From: Gammaproteobacteria bacterium
Lineage (GTDB): Bacteria; Pseudomonadota; Gammaproteobacteria; Pseudomonadales; Pseudohongiellaceae
Direction: 5' to 3'
Assembly: GCA_018401885.1 (NCBI GenBank)
Contig: JAGYKB010000003.1
Location: forward strand, 93,646-157,645
DNA: 64,000 nucleotides
Below are positions 8,601 through 19,444 of this stretch, one piece after another. Position numbers and translations under genes: made by a program. The notes beneath the pieces were generated by a model, which saw only the letters and a list, made by a program, of their open reading frames with translations, was not told the DNA's origin and did not search any database. The stretch's first letter is position 1. Each line of letters opens with the position of its first letter.

Positions 8601-11600
8601 TAAGCGACGGGCTTGCAAGTGCCTGTGGTAACGGCGAGGAGGTGACCTATACCATTCGAGATAGCGCCGGCAATATCGCTGACAATTTCGAAGGCTATTT
8701 GCTTTTAGATGCTGAAACCGGGAAAGGCGATTTTTCTTCGACAACGGCGAATGGTGAACTGAATAACTCGATACTCAATGATGGTGCTGCGCTTTATAAA
8801 TTTGCGCTGGCAGACAACGGGGTTCTCGTTGCGAACTATTCGACGAAAATTTCTGGAACGGTCAATCTTTTTTCCTCAGCCCCGAGCATTGATCTTGATC
8901 CGGCATCCGATCGCACTATTGAGTTCAGTTCGTGCGAGCTGCGAATTACCTATACAGATTCGACGCCAGGCGTTGCGGAATCCTGCTCACAGGAACTCGT
9001 GCGCATAGGACTTTATGATGCGGGCGGCACGGCGATCGTTGGCTATGATGGCGCCATTACGGTTACCACTAGTACCGGCTATGGCGACTGGGTGGTAACT
9101 GACGGCGACGGCGATTTCGTCGATATTGCGGTTGGCGATGGGAGTTTTGTTTACGAATTTACGAGTACTGATCTAGGTGAAGCAACATTCGGCTATACTG
9201 CCGGAGTCGCGGGAAGTGTAAATTTTGATGTTGATGACGGAATTATTACTGATGCTCGAAATGCAGCGGATCCATACGATGCCAACTTAAACGTGTCAGC
9301 ATGCGGTTTCCAAATCAGTTTCGATGGGGGAGGACCAAGTAGTTTCCATAACCCAGTTAGTACGACCGCGTGTAGCGTGCAAGAAGTAACAATCGAGGTT
9401 GTCGACTCTGCGGGAGCGGCTCTAACAAACTACCTAGGTCTCGTGACCATTACTAATTCGAGCAGGCGAGGAGCCTGGGCGATAAACGACGCTGACGGTG
9501 ATTTGACTGCGCTAGGAACAGACAAAGGCTCGGCAACTTATCAATTTGTGAGTACTGATAATGGCAAGATCACCTTGGATTTTTCGAGTGAGGTGCTCGG
9601 CTCTTTGAGTATTGATGTTACTGACGGTGCGATGGTCGTCGATCCTGCTGCCGATCCGTTGCTTACTGTCACCGGCTGTGTGCCGACTATTGGCACGCCA
9701 AGCTGTTCAGGCCCGCCCAGTAAGTCTGCAGACCTTACAATAAATGCGCGTCAGACCGATCCCAATCAGCGTGGCAGACTCGTTATTATGCTTGTTGCGG
9801 ATTCTTCCGACTCAGACGTGCTGAGTGCGACTTTTAATGGCGTTGCGATGACGCGAATACATCGCGCCCAAAAACCACCGACCGCAAGCGCAATGCTCGA
9901 AATGTGGGGCATATTAGACGCCGACCTGCCGGTTAATGCGGGAACCTACAGCGCTGCCTACAGCGGCGCGAGCAACGACGCGGCGATGTGCGTCATGTTT
10001 CTCGACAGCGTCGCTCAGACGTTCCCCAATTATGACTCTTCAACCCCGACAGCCGGCGCTGTAAACGGCTCAAGTGGAACAACGAATTTAGCGACGACAA
10101 CTCTAACGACGCCTGCCAATAATAGCGTTATCGTCTCAGGAGTAGTTGGCGCACAGGCAGATGGCGCATCCACCGACTATGGCTCGGTCGCTCCGTCCTC
10201 GCTATCCCGAATTTTCCAGGGCCCTGATCCGATTAACGCAGATTTTGCTGGGAGTTCTGGCGACATAGCAAACGCAGGTGAGCTCACTGTGACCGATACA
10301 CGCAACGGCAGTTCATCGGATCGCAATGTTCAACTCGTTGCTGCGTTCGCGCCGCTATTCGATTCACCCCCAGTGATTACAGATTATGTACCGCTGGCAT
10401 TGCAGGCGAGCTATGCGGGAAATATCGATTTTGATTTTATCGGCAATACAATGAGGACCTCCGACCTTACTGGCGAACGTTGCAATATGGGCACCGGGGC
10501 AGTGACAGCTGCGCTCGCGCCGAGTGCGTCCCCTCTAACTTATAGCGATTCGAGCATCGTGGCTGCGTGGCTTTATTGGTTCGGGGCAGGGGACTATACG
10601 TCTCAACCTTCTGGGGCTGATTTCGACACCGTAACGTTTACAAATAGCGATGGCGTAAGCACATCGATAGACGCGAGTGGGATACACAACACGATTAACA
10701 CGTTCGGTTCTGGGGGCCGGCACTATTACACTGCTTTCAAGGAAGTCACGAGTTTAATGACGGGCCGAGGAAACTATTCGGTCTCGAACATCAGCACTGA
10801 CACAAGCACTACCTACAGCAACGAAGACCTTTGCGCAGCGGGTTGGGCAATGGTTGTCGTCCACAGTCATCCTCAAGTCCAGTATCGCGTCGTCAATATA
10901 TACGATGGGTTACACCCTATCGGCGGCAGCGGTGGAACCGACATTGCCTACGTCGACATGGGTAATTTCGTCACGAGCACGCCAGACGCTGCCAATCTAT
11001 TGCCCAACGGACACATAGGATTCGCACTAATGGAGGGCGATATCGGTATCTCAGACGGCAAAGAGTCTTATCTTATTCAAGCTACTCCTGGTAGCGACGA
11101 CTTCAATATTCTCACGAATTATTACAACCTAAACTATGCTGCACTTAATTCAACAATATCGCGATTAGCGATGTACAACACATTTACCATTGCCGACGGG
11201 AGCAAGGTATTCTCGCTTAACGAGTCGGTAGGTGAGGGTGGGTACCTGACGGATTACCCTGGACCTTTTACCGGACCAAACCCAGGCTTGTTCGACGAAA
11301 CGGGCAGCGCCTATGGTGTCGATATCGATAATTTTCATCTGTCTCCCACTGGTTCAAGTGAGATTGGCGATCTGTTCGGTTCTGCCTTTCCGGCGTCTAC
11401 GAAGGGGCTTAATGCGTTTGGCAATGTCAACGCAACTAGCCTGCGCACGGGCGTCACGACCGGCAATGATAGTGCGCTACTGTTTGCACAGGCACTTAGC
11501 ATGACGAGCGAGAAAGTTGCCGACCTCGAGATTACGCTGAGTGAGCGCGCACCATTTTCAGTTGGTGGTATGGGCATTTACGACCTTCAAGTGAATATCA

Positions 11601-14600
11601 ATGGAACCAGTGGTAATGACTTTGGTAGTGCAACAGGCGTCGCAACTGTTACGGGGATACTACCCGATGGCCTAACTTTCGCGAGTGGCGCCTCGGTTGC
11701 AGGTGATGGTTGGCGTTGTCTGGTTACGCGCACTCCCTCCGCGTTCACTTGTAATTTTGACATCGTGACAGACTGGACCACAGCGCGCGGTGCGCAAGTC
11801 AATGGTGAGCTTGGCGAATCTGCGACACCGAGAGTTGGTGAGAGTCTCCCAACCCTGAGCGCCGAAGTCGAAATTGCTGATTCGGCAACGTTCCCGCTTC
11901 TAAACAATAGCGTGCTAACCGTGGCTAGACTGCTTCACTCGGATGGTACCTGCGCCGCAGCTTCGTTTGGCGTATCGCCTGACCCTGCCGGCTGTTCGCC
12001 ACCGGAGTTCGATAACGTCAATTTTTTGAACGATGGTGCGATAGACATTAACGACCTTAGTGAGAAAACCGCGAAAAATAATAATGTCGCTGGCATCGAA
12101 ACGACTATTGCCGGTGCCTCTGTCGATTTAAAGATCGAAGTGAATCTCGAAGAGGCGCTGAACAAATCGATTGGATCTTCCTATTATTCGATGTTGGTTA
12201 CCAACCTCGGGTCGACCGATACGACAGCTCTCTTTGTCATCTCGATTGCTAAGCCGCCTGGTCTGTCTTTCTCGAGTCTTAGCGGTGCCGGATTCACTGA
12301 TTGTGTGATTTCCACAATGACAGCGGCTTGCAATTATTCGGCTGAAGGTGGGCTTGCGGTGGGCGAATCTGCAACTCTCAATTTGGTTGTGGGCGTTACC
12401 GGAGATATTGCCGACGTGGTTGTGACCACTGCCTCCGTAACCGTTGGCGCCGGTGATTTCGATCCCGATCTTACTAACAATACTGCAAGTAATGTCTCGT
12501 CAATCGTTGGAACCGAGCCAATAACCCAAGATAGATTTTTATTATCAATCGGTACGCTAAGGCCGGAGTCAGTGGGTCTAGGTCAAACGAGTTTATCCAA
12601 TCTAGCATCGTTTAACGATGATGATCTTGTAATTTACGACCCCTCAACGGACACGGCGACTTTGTTCTTCAACGATACTGTCGGCACAGATGAGATCGAT
12701 CTCAACAATATTGTTTCGGCACATGTTCTACCCAACGGGCATATCATTATGGCTTCTAGTGGCACGAGTAGCGCCACAGAGGTCGGTGCTTTTACCTCAA
12801 ATAAATTGGTGAAGTACGATCCAATTGCGCAAACCACCGAATTGTTTTTTGATGGCTCGACAAGGTTTAGTTCGGGCAACGGCTTCGCCTCAGTGTATGT
12901 GCTTAGCGGCGGTGACGTTCTGTTCACCACTACGAGTGCGAACTCGGTAACGGGATTTTTTTGGGATGCATTCGATATTGTCAGATACGACGCCTCTGAG
13001 GATACGGCGTCGGTCTATGTCGCAGCCGATCTGCCCGATCTTTTCGGAAGTGATGAGACGCCAAGTATCGAAGGTCTCTATTTTAGAGTGTCAGACACAG
13101 ACCCCGATGCGATAAGCGACGTGCTTAATTTCACCACTTTCGAGTATTTTTCGCGAGTCGGCGTTGGGGGTGATCCACCACTGGGAACAGTTGTAACCCA
13201 CGACGACATCGGACAGGTAGACTTAAAAACAGGGTCGGATACAAGCTACAGTACAAGGAATGTGTTTAGGGGAGATGCGAATCCAGGTATTTTTGAGAAT
13301 GCGGCCGGCTCTATAGATAAAGACGGTGTGCGCTGGATTGATGCCTTGCATATTCTGGAAGACGGATACATCGGCCATTTCTCGATTGCGCAATCTGCCG
13401 CAGGGTCAATATGTGAAGTCGGCAAGATCATAATCAGTAAGCACGAAGGGCGAACTCACACCGTCGATGAGGACTACTATGGTTCTGTCATCATCACTAC
13501 GAGTACAGGCACGGGCGATTGGGGTTTAGTCGATGGCGAAGGAATACTAGACAACGGCACGGCTGGTGATGGACGAGCGGTCTATACGTTTGTTGCAGCC
13601 GATGCGGGTGATGTTGAACTTAGCCTGCAGGTCACAACAGCAGCGCCTTCGGTCGATATTCATGTGACTAATGGCATCGCCGAAGAGAGCGCGACTGAAG
13701 ATCCGATTTTCAGTTTCAATGCAACAACTTCTACGTTTATCTATTTAGATAATTTTACGGCGGCGTCGTTCTCTCATAATGCGGGCACGGCGGTGTACTC
13801 GGGTGCTTGGGTTGAGACTGACGATTCGAACGGAGTAAGCGGCAGCAATTCTGGCGCCGGTGTGTCGACAGGAAACGTGACTGTGGGCTCGGGGGTTCTT
13901 TCGCTAAAGAGCACTAGTCTAGCAGAGAGCGGGCGTGATCCAAGTGTCGCGCGCAGCGTGAATTTCAGCGCTTTCACCGTAACCGAGGCGATCAATTTGA
14001 ATTTCGACTTTGGATACGTGTCCGCAAACTCCGTAGATTCTGTCGTGGTAGAGGCGAGCGACGACAATGGCGCGAACTGGCAGTTGTTGAGCACCATTAC
14101 AGGCCGTAGCGGCAGCGCTTCGGGCCTTGCTGCCCCGACTATTCGTCTAGACACCTTTGGTGGAAGCCTCAATGACTTCGGCGGGTCGCTCACAATTCGG
14201 TTCCGCGTAGCTAACGGCTATACGTCTGGTGGAAGTTTCAACATCGATAATGTCGAAATCTCGGCCGGCACAACCGACTGTAATGTCGTGTCGATGGATC
14301 ACTATGCAATCGCACACGATGGTACGGCTATTTCGTGTCTGGGTTCTGACGTAACAATCATGGGGCATGATGCGAGCCATAATTTGATCGCTGTGCCGCT
14401 CGGTGAGTCGATGGCGCTTTCGAATAACCGGCTGAAAGGCACATGGGCGAGTATTATCTCAGGTGCAGGCATGCTCACCGATCTGGGTGCTCCAGGGTCG
14501 GCAGCGAATACTGATGGACAAGGTAGTTACCTATGGAGTGGCTCAGAGCACACCGTAGTCCTTCGTTTCAATTACACCGATCCTTTAACCGATCCGGAAA

Positions 14601-16765
14601 GCGTTAATTTCGAACTCAGCGGAAGCTATTTTGAAGACAAGATCACGGCGTCTCACGATGACGATCTTTTGATCTCAAGAGCGGGACTTCGCTTCTATAA
14701 CGTTACAGGGGCAACCGCAGGTATTCCGACGCAGCTCTCTGGCAAGGCTTCGAATACAGGGTTTGGTGCAGCACAAATTCAGCTACAAGCGATTCGATCC
14801 TCCGACGAGGACCCAAGCGCCTGCGTCGCGCTTTTCCCAGATGCAGAAGTGATAGACATTGATTTCGCCGTCGAGTGCGCGAATCCCTCTAGCTGTTCAT
14901 CGACGGCTCCTGGGCAGACGTTCACTGTGAACGGCACGTCTCTCGGCTCGGCGTTACAAAACACCAACGGCCTTGCCGGCGCAGCTAACTATCAGACGAT
15001 TGCTTCAACCTTTGCGGATGCGTCGGTCGGTACAGCAGTACCGATTGTTGTTGAATACTCCGATGCGGGACAGGTTCAGCTTCATGCGCGTTACAACATC
15101 CCCTTCGATGAGGATACGGAGGGCGTTGAATCAGGCGATTATCTTGTAGGAAGCGCAGCTTTCGTTGTGCGCCCCTTCGGATTCGATATCGATTTCGATG
15201 ACGATCGCTCGTCAGACTCCGACGACTCGCGCGCGGAAGATGCGTCGGGGAACGTCTTCAGAAAGGCCGGAAGCGCATTCGAAACGACGCTTACGGCGCA
15301 GCGCTGGCAGGCGGGAGACGACACAAATAATGATGGTATCCCTGATGATGATGCAGACTTAAGTGATAATGGCACTACACCAAATTACGGCAATGAGATA
15401 GGCACCGAAGAGGACGACGCTGTAGTCTCGCACACACTCGATCTTCCCGTTGCCGCACGCGGCTCGCAAGAGGGAACGCTCAGCGGCGGAGCGCTATTTA
15501 CAACCTTCACCGGCGCGGTGTCGACAGCTGATTTAAGCTATAGCGAAGTCGGTATTATCGATCTCTCGGCGACTCTTTCCGACAACGACTACCTAGGCTC
15601 GGGTGAAGATATTCAGGGCAATGTGCAGAACGTCGGGCGATTCATACCTGATCATTTCACACTTACCTCAGCCTCGGTATCGCCAATGTGTACGGATGCA
15701 ACCGACTTTACCTATTTAGGCGAGCCTTTCCCTATAAGCTTTATGCTCGAAGCAAAAAATACGTCTGGTGCGATTACTGAGAATTACCACGGCGACTTTG
15801 TAAAACTCGCTGCAGAGCATTTTGCGCCAGACTCCGTTTTTCACGGCGTCCAAGACGTCGCCGCTGCGGCAGATGTTGATCTTTCATTACGGGCACAATC
15901 GATCGATTCGAGCTTCGGGGTAGTCTTTGATCGCTTTGCCGATTCTTCACCCGGTGTGGGCTCCGTAACGGGTGTGCTTGTAATAAATCGAGAGAACGAC
16001 GGTCTAGGCATTGATGGCGCACCCGATGGACCTTACACGCTAAGGATAGGCACAAGCTTTTCCGACAGGGATGGCGTGGAGATCAAGCTTAGCAGCTTAG
16101 ATATCGATGTTGATGATGGCGTGACCGAACCTGGCGTTCCTGTTTATGCGAATCTAACCTCATCTCCGATCAATTTTAGATACGGTCGACTCCTACTGGA
16201 TAACGCGTTCGGGCCCGAAACAGAAGATCTTGAGATTCCCGTTCGCGTTCAGTATTTCGATGGCAGAGAGTTTTTACTCAACACAGACGACAGCTGCACG
16301 ACACTGACTTTCAGTGTATCGATACCCCCATTGACGATTGTGGATGACAGCGTTATTGCGCAGGCGGGCACCGAGAATCCGCTAGAAGCGGGAGATACGT
16401 TAATCGAAGAAGGAGTGACTGAAAATTTTACCATCACACTGAGCGGCGGAAGAACTGGCGACACAAATATAATGGGTTCGGGCAGCGACACCGACAGGCC
16501 GTTTAGTGCATCGGCACCACTCGGTGGGACTGTGGGTAGTGCAATAGTTGAGCTGGATCTAGGCTATAGTTCATCAACCGACCCGGTGGACTTTCTAACC
16601 TATGATTGGCGCGGCGGTTCGACTTCCGCAGATCCTTATGAGCAAGAGATTCCGGATGGGATCAATTACACTGATAATCCGCGCTCGATTATTGAGTTCG
16701 GCAGTTACCGATCCCATGATCGCGTTCTTAGTTGGCGGGAGCTTTTTGTCATGCCGGAAGATTAG
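5608..16765 (+). CDS. Giant MshQ-like surface protein, frameshifted at a C8 tract
   Basis: Two overlapping frames make one gene. The first (from ATG 5608, good ribosome binding site) gives a signal peptide ending near ASA-QCS and about 70 further residues; the second continues without a stop to 16765. They join if the C run at 5886-5893 has seven rather than eight bases (reading YNPPGYVRVM), giving about 3,718 residues. Order of modules: N-terminal beta modules (to 7105, with a related one at about 9700-10370); seven Cys-bounded Ig-like repeats (7106-9690); a module of unknown type (10380-11510); DUF11-like segments (11515-12510); a propeller-like segment with VLPNGHI (12530-13410); another Ig-like copy (13415-13720); a jelly-roll-like module; an MshQ-type HDASHN domain (14280-14670); and a C-terminal DUF6701 module (14680 on) as in MSHA protein MshQ. 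No membrane anchor or sorting signal is seen. It is likely a secreted or pilus-associated adhesin; that role is inferred. Far longer than usual MshQ. Confidence 0.8.
5886..5893. repeat. C8 homopolymer at the frame break of the giant gene
   Basis: Eight consecutive C within the 5' end of the giant gene, about 280 bases after its start codon. The upstream frame ends at 5952, about 60 bases after the run, while the downstream frame is open for 10.9 kb. A single-base loss in the run restores one continuous frame. Such tracts are sites of slipped-strand mispairing and also of sequencing error; the sequence alone cannot separate these. Confidence 0.8.
7106..9690 (+). repeat. Seven tandem Ig-like domain repeats within the giant gene
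   Basis: The translation shows seven consecutive units of about 115-125 residues (350-370 bases). Each opens with a beta strand, then Cys, VT or VRI and a Dx(A/G)G segment, has a GxW or GD motif, a DDGxAxYxF-like strand followed by DNGxxxxxY, and closes with Cys. Units 2-3 resemble units 5-6 more than their neighbours (both pairs run D..IA.AC..G..VTY then ITYTD...VRIG and DPNL/DANL before the final Cys), suggesting duplication of a multi-unit block. The units may form disulfide-stabilised rods; that is an inference. Confidence 0.75.
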
Positions 16766-16844
16766 GCTTTACGGCAGCGGATGGTGCGTGTTGAGCGAAC
16801 TAAAAAGTGTCTAATCCGCAACTTGCGGCGGGCGGTCCGCCAAA

Positions 16845-16869
16845 CGTTACTCGGCCTATTCGAGTAACG
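16845..16869 (+). other. Perfect 9-bp hairpin after the giant gene
   Basis: CGTTACTCG (16845-16853) and CGAGTAACG (16861-16869) form a perfect stem with a 7-base loop, 80 bases after the giant gene stop. No T-run follows, so it is at best a transcript-stabilising or Rho-assisted end structure. Confidence 0.45.
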
Positions 16870-16903
16870 AGAGAGTTGGCGAATAGGAAGTAATGAGTAA
16901 CGC

Positions 16904-16940
16904 AAAAAAAAGCCACCACCGATTTCTAGGCGGTGGTAGC
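16904..16940 (-). terminator. Rho-independent terminator of oprC
   Basis: On the minus strand the stem GCTACCACCG / CGGTGGTGGC (16940-16931 and 16921-16912, one mismatch, 9-base loop) is followed by eight T (16911-16904). It lies 44 bases after the oprC stop and is oriented to end that transcript. Confidence 0.85.
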
Positions 16941-16983
16941 GAATGTTTTGAGTGCGGAGAGCTGCACACAAAAGGTAATTAAA

Positions 16984-19035
16984 CTAAATCGAAAATTGTG
17001 CCTTAAACCAGAGTGTGCGCCCGGGTTCGTTCATTCTCGCGATCTGATCGAATCCTGGAATAGCTGCCCCTGCGCGACTGATATGCTCGGCGTAGGTCAC
17101 ATCGAATAAATTATCTACTCCTGCTGTTACGAGAAGTTTATCTGAGGCGCGCCAGCCACCATTGAATGAGAGAATATTAGCCGAGGCTGTCGGCCCAAAG
17201 TCCTGGCCAGCGATATTGCCACGACCGATATCAACTCGATTTTGCTCGGCGATATTCCGGTAGAGCAAGCCAGCTGACCATTTTTGATCGTCATAGTGTA
17301 GGCCGATGCGCGTTTCAAGAGGGGGAAGCTGTGCTAATGTGCGTTGGTCAGTGTCATTCGCTCCACGTACGGATGCGAGTGTAAGTGAAGTCCGCCAGTT
17401 GTCATTGATAGCAAATTGACCGTCAACCTCCATGCCCCAGGAGCGAGCATCGATGTTTCGAACGATCGAGGTGGTGCGGCTCATACCCATCATGCCCGGT
17501 TTCTTATAACCAGATTCAATCATAAGGAAATCATCGATTTCATTATAGAAGACCGATGCACTACCACTTAGGCGCCCGTCGCTATAGATCAGACCCACAT
17601 CAATCTGCGTCGTCTTCTCAGATTCGATATCGAAGGCACTGACAGAATTTTCCGTTTCTTTGGCAACAAGTTCCCAGTAATCGGGGAATCGCTCGCTATG
17701 GCCTATGCCTGCAAAAAAATTGGCTCCCTTCCAGTCGAGGACTCTCTCATAGCGTAAGAATCCACTCGAAAGTGACTCATCTCGAGACTGGCCTGCGCTG
17801 GGGTTTGCAGCAGTGGCCATCATACTAAGCGACACACGATCGCGACTATCGGTAAAAGTCCACTCGTCTAGGCGAGCGCCGGCAATCAAGCTTTGTTTCT
17901 GATTGAGGTCATAGGTTAGTTCAGCGAACACGCCTCGCTGTTCAAATTCCGCATCCTTCACACGCGGTAACTGCTCGTATGGCATCATCGATTGATTCAT
18001 CGTGTTGCGATTCGAATGGTCGTTGCCCTGCGCGTCGAGTCCAAGCAGCAGGTTGAGGGCTGGAGAAGGCTTAATTTTTACAGAAATTTTACCCCCGCTT
18101 GTTTCTCGGTCAGGGTTCATAGCAACGGGTCGTGCAGCTGGCATGAGCTCGCGTAAGCTATAGTTATCCATGACGTGATCAACGTAATTGTAGTAGATCT
18201 GAGCATCAAGGGATTCGATATGGTCAGTGAGGTTACGCTTATTGAACTTTAGATTGTAGTTCTCTCTTTTGAACTTTGAGCCATCGACGCCGCGGTCGGA
18301 ATACGCTGCCTCACCGTCGCTGGCTGCGGTTGAGAACTCGAGTCGAGTGGTGTTGTCAGGAGTCCATGCGATGCTTGCCTGCGTAGTCCACCGATCGAAA
18401 CGTGAATGAATCTCTGTGCCGTCGCCATCCTCGAAATTATCTTGACTCGCATTTGTCGCAATGCCGCGAATCGTAAGCTTGGGCGAGCTGTAGGTCGCAT
18501 CTATCACTTCGTCATGTCGACCCCAACTGCCTCCGAGCGCACTGGCGTTACCAGTCCATCCGGACTTTTCAGGGCGACTCATGTCTCGTTCGAAGAGCAC
18601 TACGCCTGCGGAGTTTCCCGGCCCATGCTGAACACTCTGCGGCCCTTTAACTACTTTTATCGAGTCGAAGGCCTCTGGAAGAATGTAGGCTGTTGGGGGA
18701 TCCATGCGACCACTGCACCCGCCAAGGATCATCTCTCCATCGACGAGCATAGAAATACGTGACCCTGCCATGCCCCTTAGGACGGCGTCGCCATTCGACC
18801 CGCCTTTGCGCATAACTGAGAATCCGGGAATAGTCTTCAAGTAATCCGCGCCATCGGCTGCAGGCAGCGGCTGGCGCGGCGCCTTAGGATTAGTACTTAG
18901 CTCTAGCGGCGAGTCCATGCGCACGCCCGTAACAACAACCTCATCAATAGAATGAATTGTCGCGTCATCTTGCGCAGAAGCGAGCTGCGTGAGTGAGACT
19001 GCAATGGCTAGGGTAAGTGATTTCGATTTGAACAT
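16984..19035 (-). CDS. oprC: TonB-dependent copper receptor (OprC type)
   Basis: A 683-residue outer-membrane TonB-dependent receptor. It has a signal peptide ending near ASA-QDD, a TonB-box-like IDEVVVTGVR, a plug domain with PGFSVMRKGGSNGDAVLRGMAG and MLVDGEMILGGCSGRMDPPT, and a 22-strand-type barrel ending in WFKAQFSI. The plug segment GGCSGRMDPPTAYI is the mark of the OprC/NosA copper receptors, in which Cys and Met bind copper, and the barrel loops are rich in Met (MMPYEQ, SMMATAA, MMGMS). It likely imports copper with TonB-ExbBD energy. The ATG at 19035 puts the signal peptide first; an upstream in-frame start at 19077 would add 14 residues. Two palindromes lie upstream and a terminator downstream, so it is monocistronic. 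Confidence 0.92.
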   Translation of the reverse strand: MFKSKSLTLAIAVSLTQLASAQDDATIHSIDEVVVTGVRMDSPLELSTNPKAPRQPLPAADGADYLKTIPGFSVMRKGGSNGDAVLRGMAGSRISMLVDGEMILGGCSGRMDPPTAYILPEAFDSIKVVKGPQSVQHGPGNSAGVVLFERDMSRPEKSGWTGNASALGGSWGRHDEVIDATYSSPKLTIRGIATNASQDNFEDGDGTEIHSRFDRWTTQASIAWTPDNTTRLEFSTAASDGEAAYSDRGVDGSKFKRENYNLKFNKRNLTDHIESLDAQIYYNYVDHVMDNYSLRELMPAARPVAMNPDRETSGGKISVKIKPSPALNLLLGLDAQGNDHSNRNTMNQSMMPYEQLPRVKDAEFEQRGVFAELTYDLNQKQSLIAGARLDEWTFTDSRDRVSLSMMATAANPSAGQSRDESLSSGFLRYERVLDWKGANFFAGIGHSERFPDYWELVAKETENSVSAFDIESEKTTQIDVGLIYSDGRLSGSASVFYNEIDDFLMIESGYKKPGMMGMSRTTSIVRNIDARSWGMEVDGQFAINDNWRTSLTLASVRGANDTDQRTLAQLPPLETRIGLHYDDQKWSAGLLYRNIAEQNRVDIGRGNIAGQDFGPTASANILSFNGGWRASDKLLVTAGVDNLFDVTYAEHISRAGAAIPGFDQIARMNEPGRTLWFKAQFSI

Positions 19036-19133
19036 AGTTGCTCTCCTTGCTTGACTAGGCAGGAGTATCGCAAGCACGCCCGCCTTCTTTTTTGATTCTT
19101 GTCAAGTATGCTCTTTCTGTGCGCTTAAATGCG

Positions 19134-19150
19134 TGCGGCATAGTGTCGCA
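19134..19150. promoter_or_regulatory. Palindromic operator-like site, copy 1
   Basis: TGCGGCATAGTGTCGCA is a 7-3-7 inverted repeat with one mismatch. Its centre lies about 107 bases upstream of the oprC start. It shares both arms with copy 2 at 19216-19232. The binding protein is unknown; a copper- or iron-type regulator is an inference from the neighbour gene. Confidence 0.55.
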
Positions 19151-19215
19151 GTAGAATTTTCTTGTCGTCGTTTAATGCACGGGAACAGTGAGGTGAGCCG
19201 CATAGTGTTATTAGG

Positions 19216-19232
19216 TGCGACACTATGTCGCA
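19216..19232. promoter_or_regulatory. Palindromic operator-like site, copy 2
   Basis: TGCGACACTATGTCGCA is a perfect 7-3-7 inverted repeat, 82 bases (about eight helical turns) from copy 1 in the oprC upstream region. The two copies are in opposite orientation in their asymmetric centres (TAG versus CTA), so together they also form a longer inverted repeat. Confidence 0.6.
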
Positions 19233-19444
19233 TCCAAAAAACCGGACTTTTTCAATGGGCGACTTCAATTGCGTGCCGGACGCTAAGCTAGTAGCGAAAC
19301 TCTGAAAAGAAATAGAGGCGAGCAAACTAAATTCCAAAAATTTCTGTGCAGTCAGTTTGGGTCGGTCATGCTCTTTAAGGTTTAGTTAAGGTTGAGTAAC
19401 TAGTATAGACACTGAATTCATGAACTAGTTTGGGGTAAATTCCT

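Larger units (their letters stand above)
19036..19444. other. Regulatory intergenic region between oprC and the repeat-protein gene
   Basis: About 400 bases between divergent genes with no credible coding frame. It contains two copies of a TGCGRCA-N3-TGTCGCA palindrome (annotated separately), a CATAGTGTTA half-site at 19201-19210, and an AT-rich stretch before the plus-strand gene with a possible -10 (TATAGA, 19404-19409) lacking a clear -35. Confidence 0.45.

Noticed and set aside
16845..16869. Intrinsic terminator for the giant gene
   Set aside because: The hairpin is perfect but no T-run follows, so it is listed only as a hairpin.
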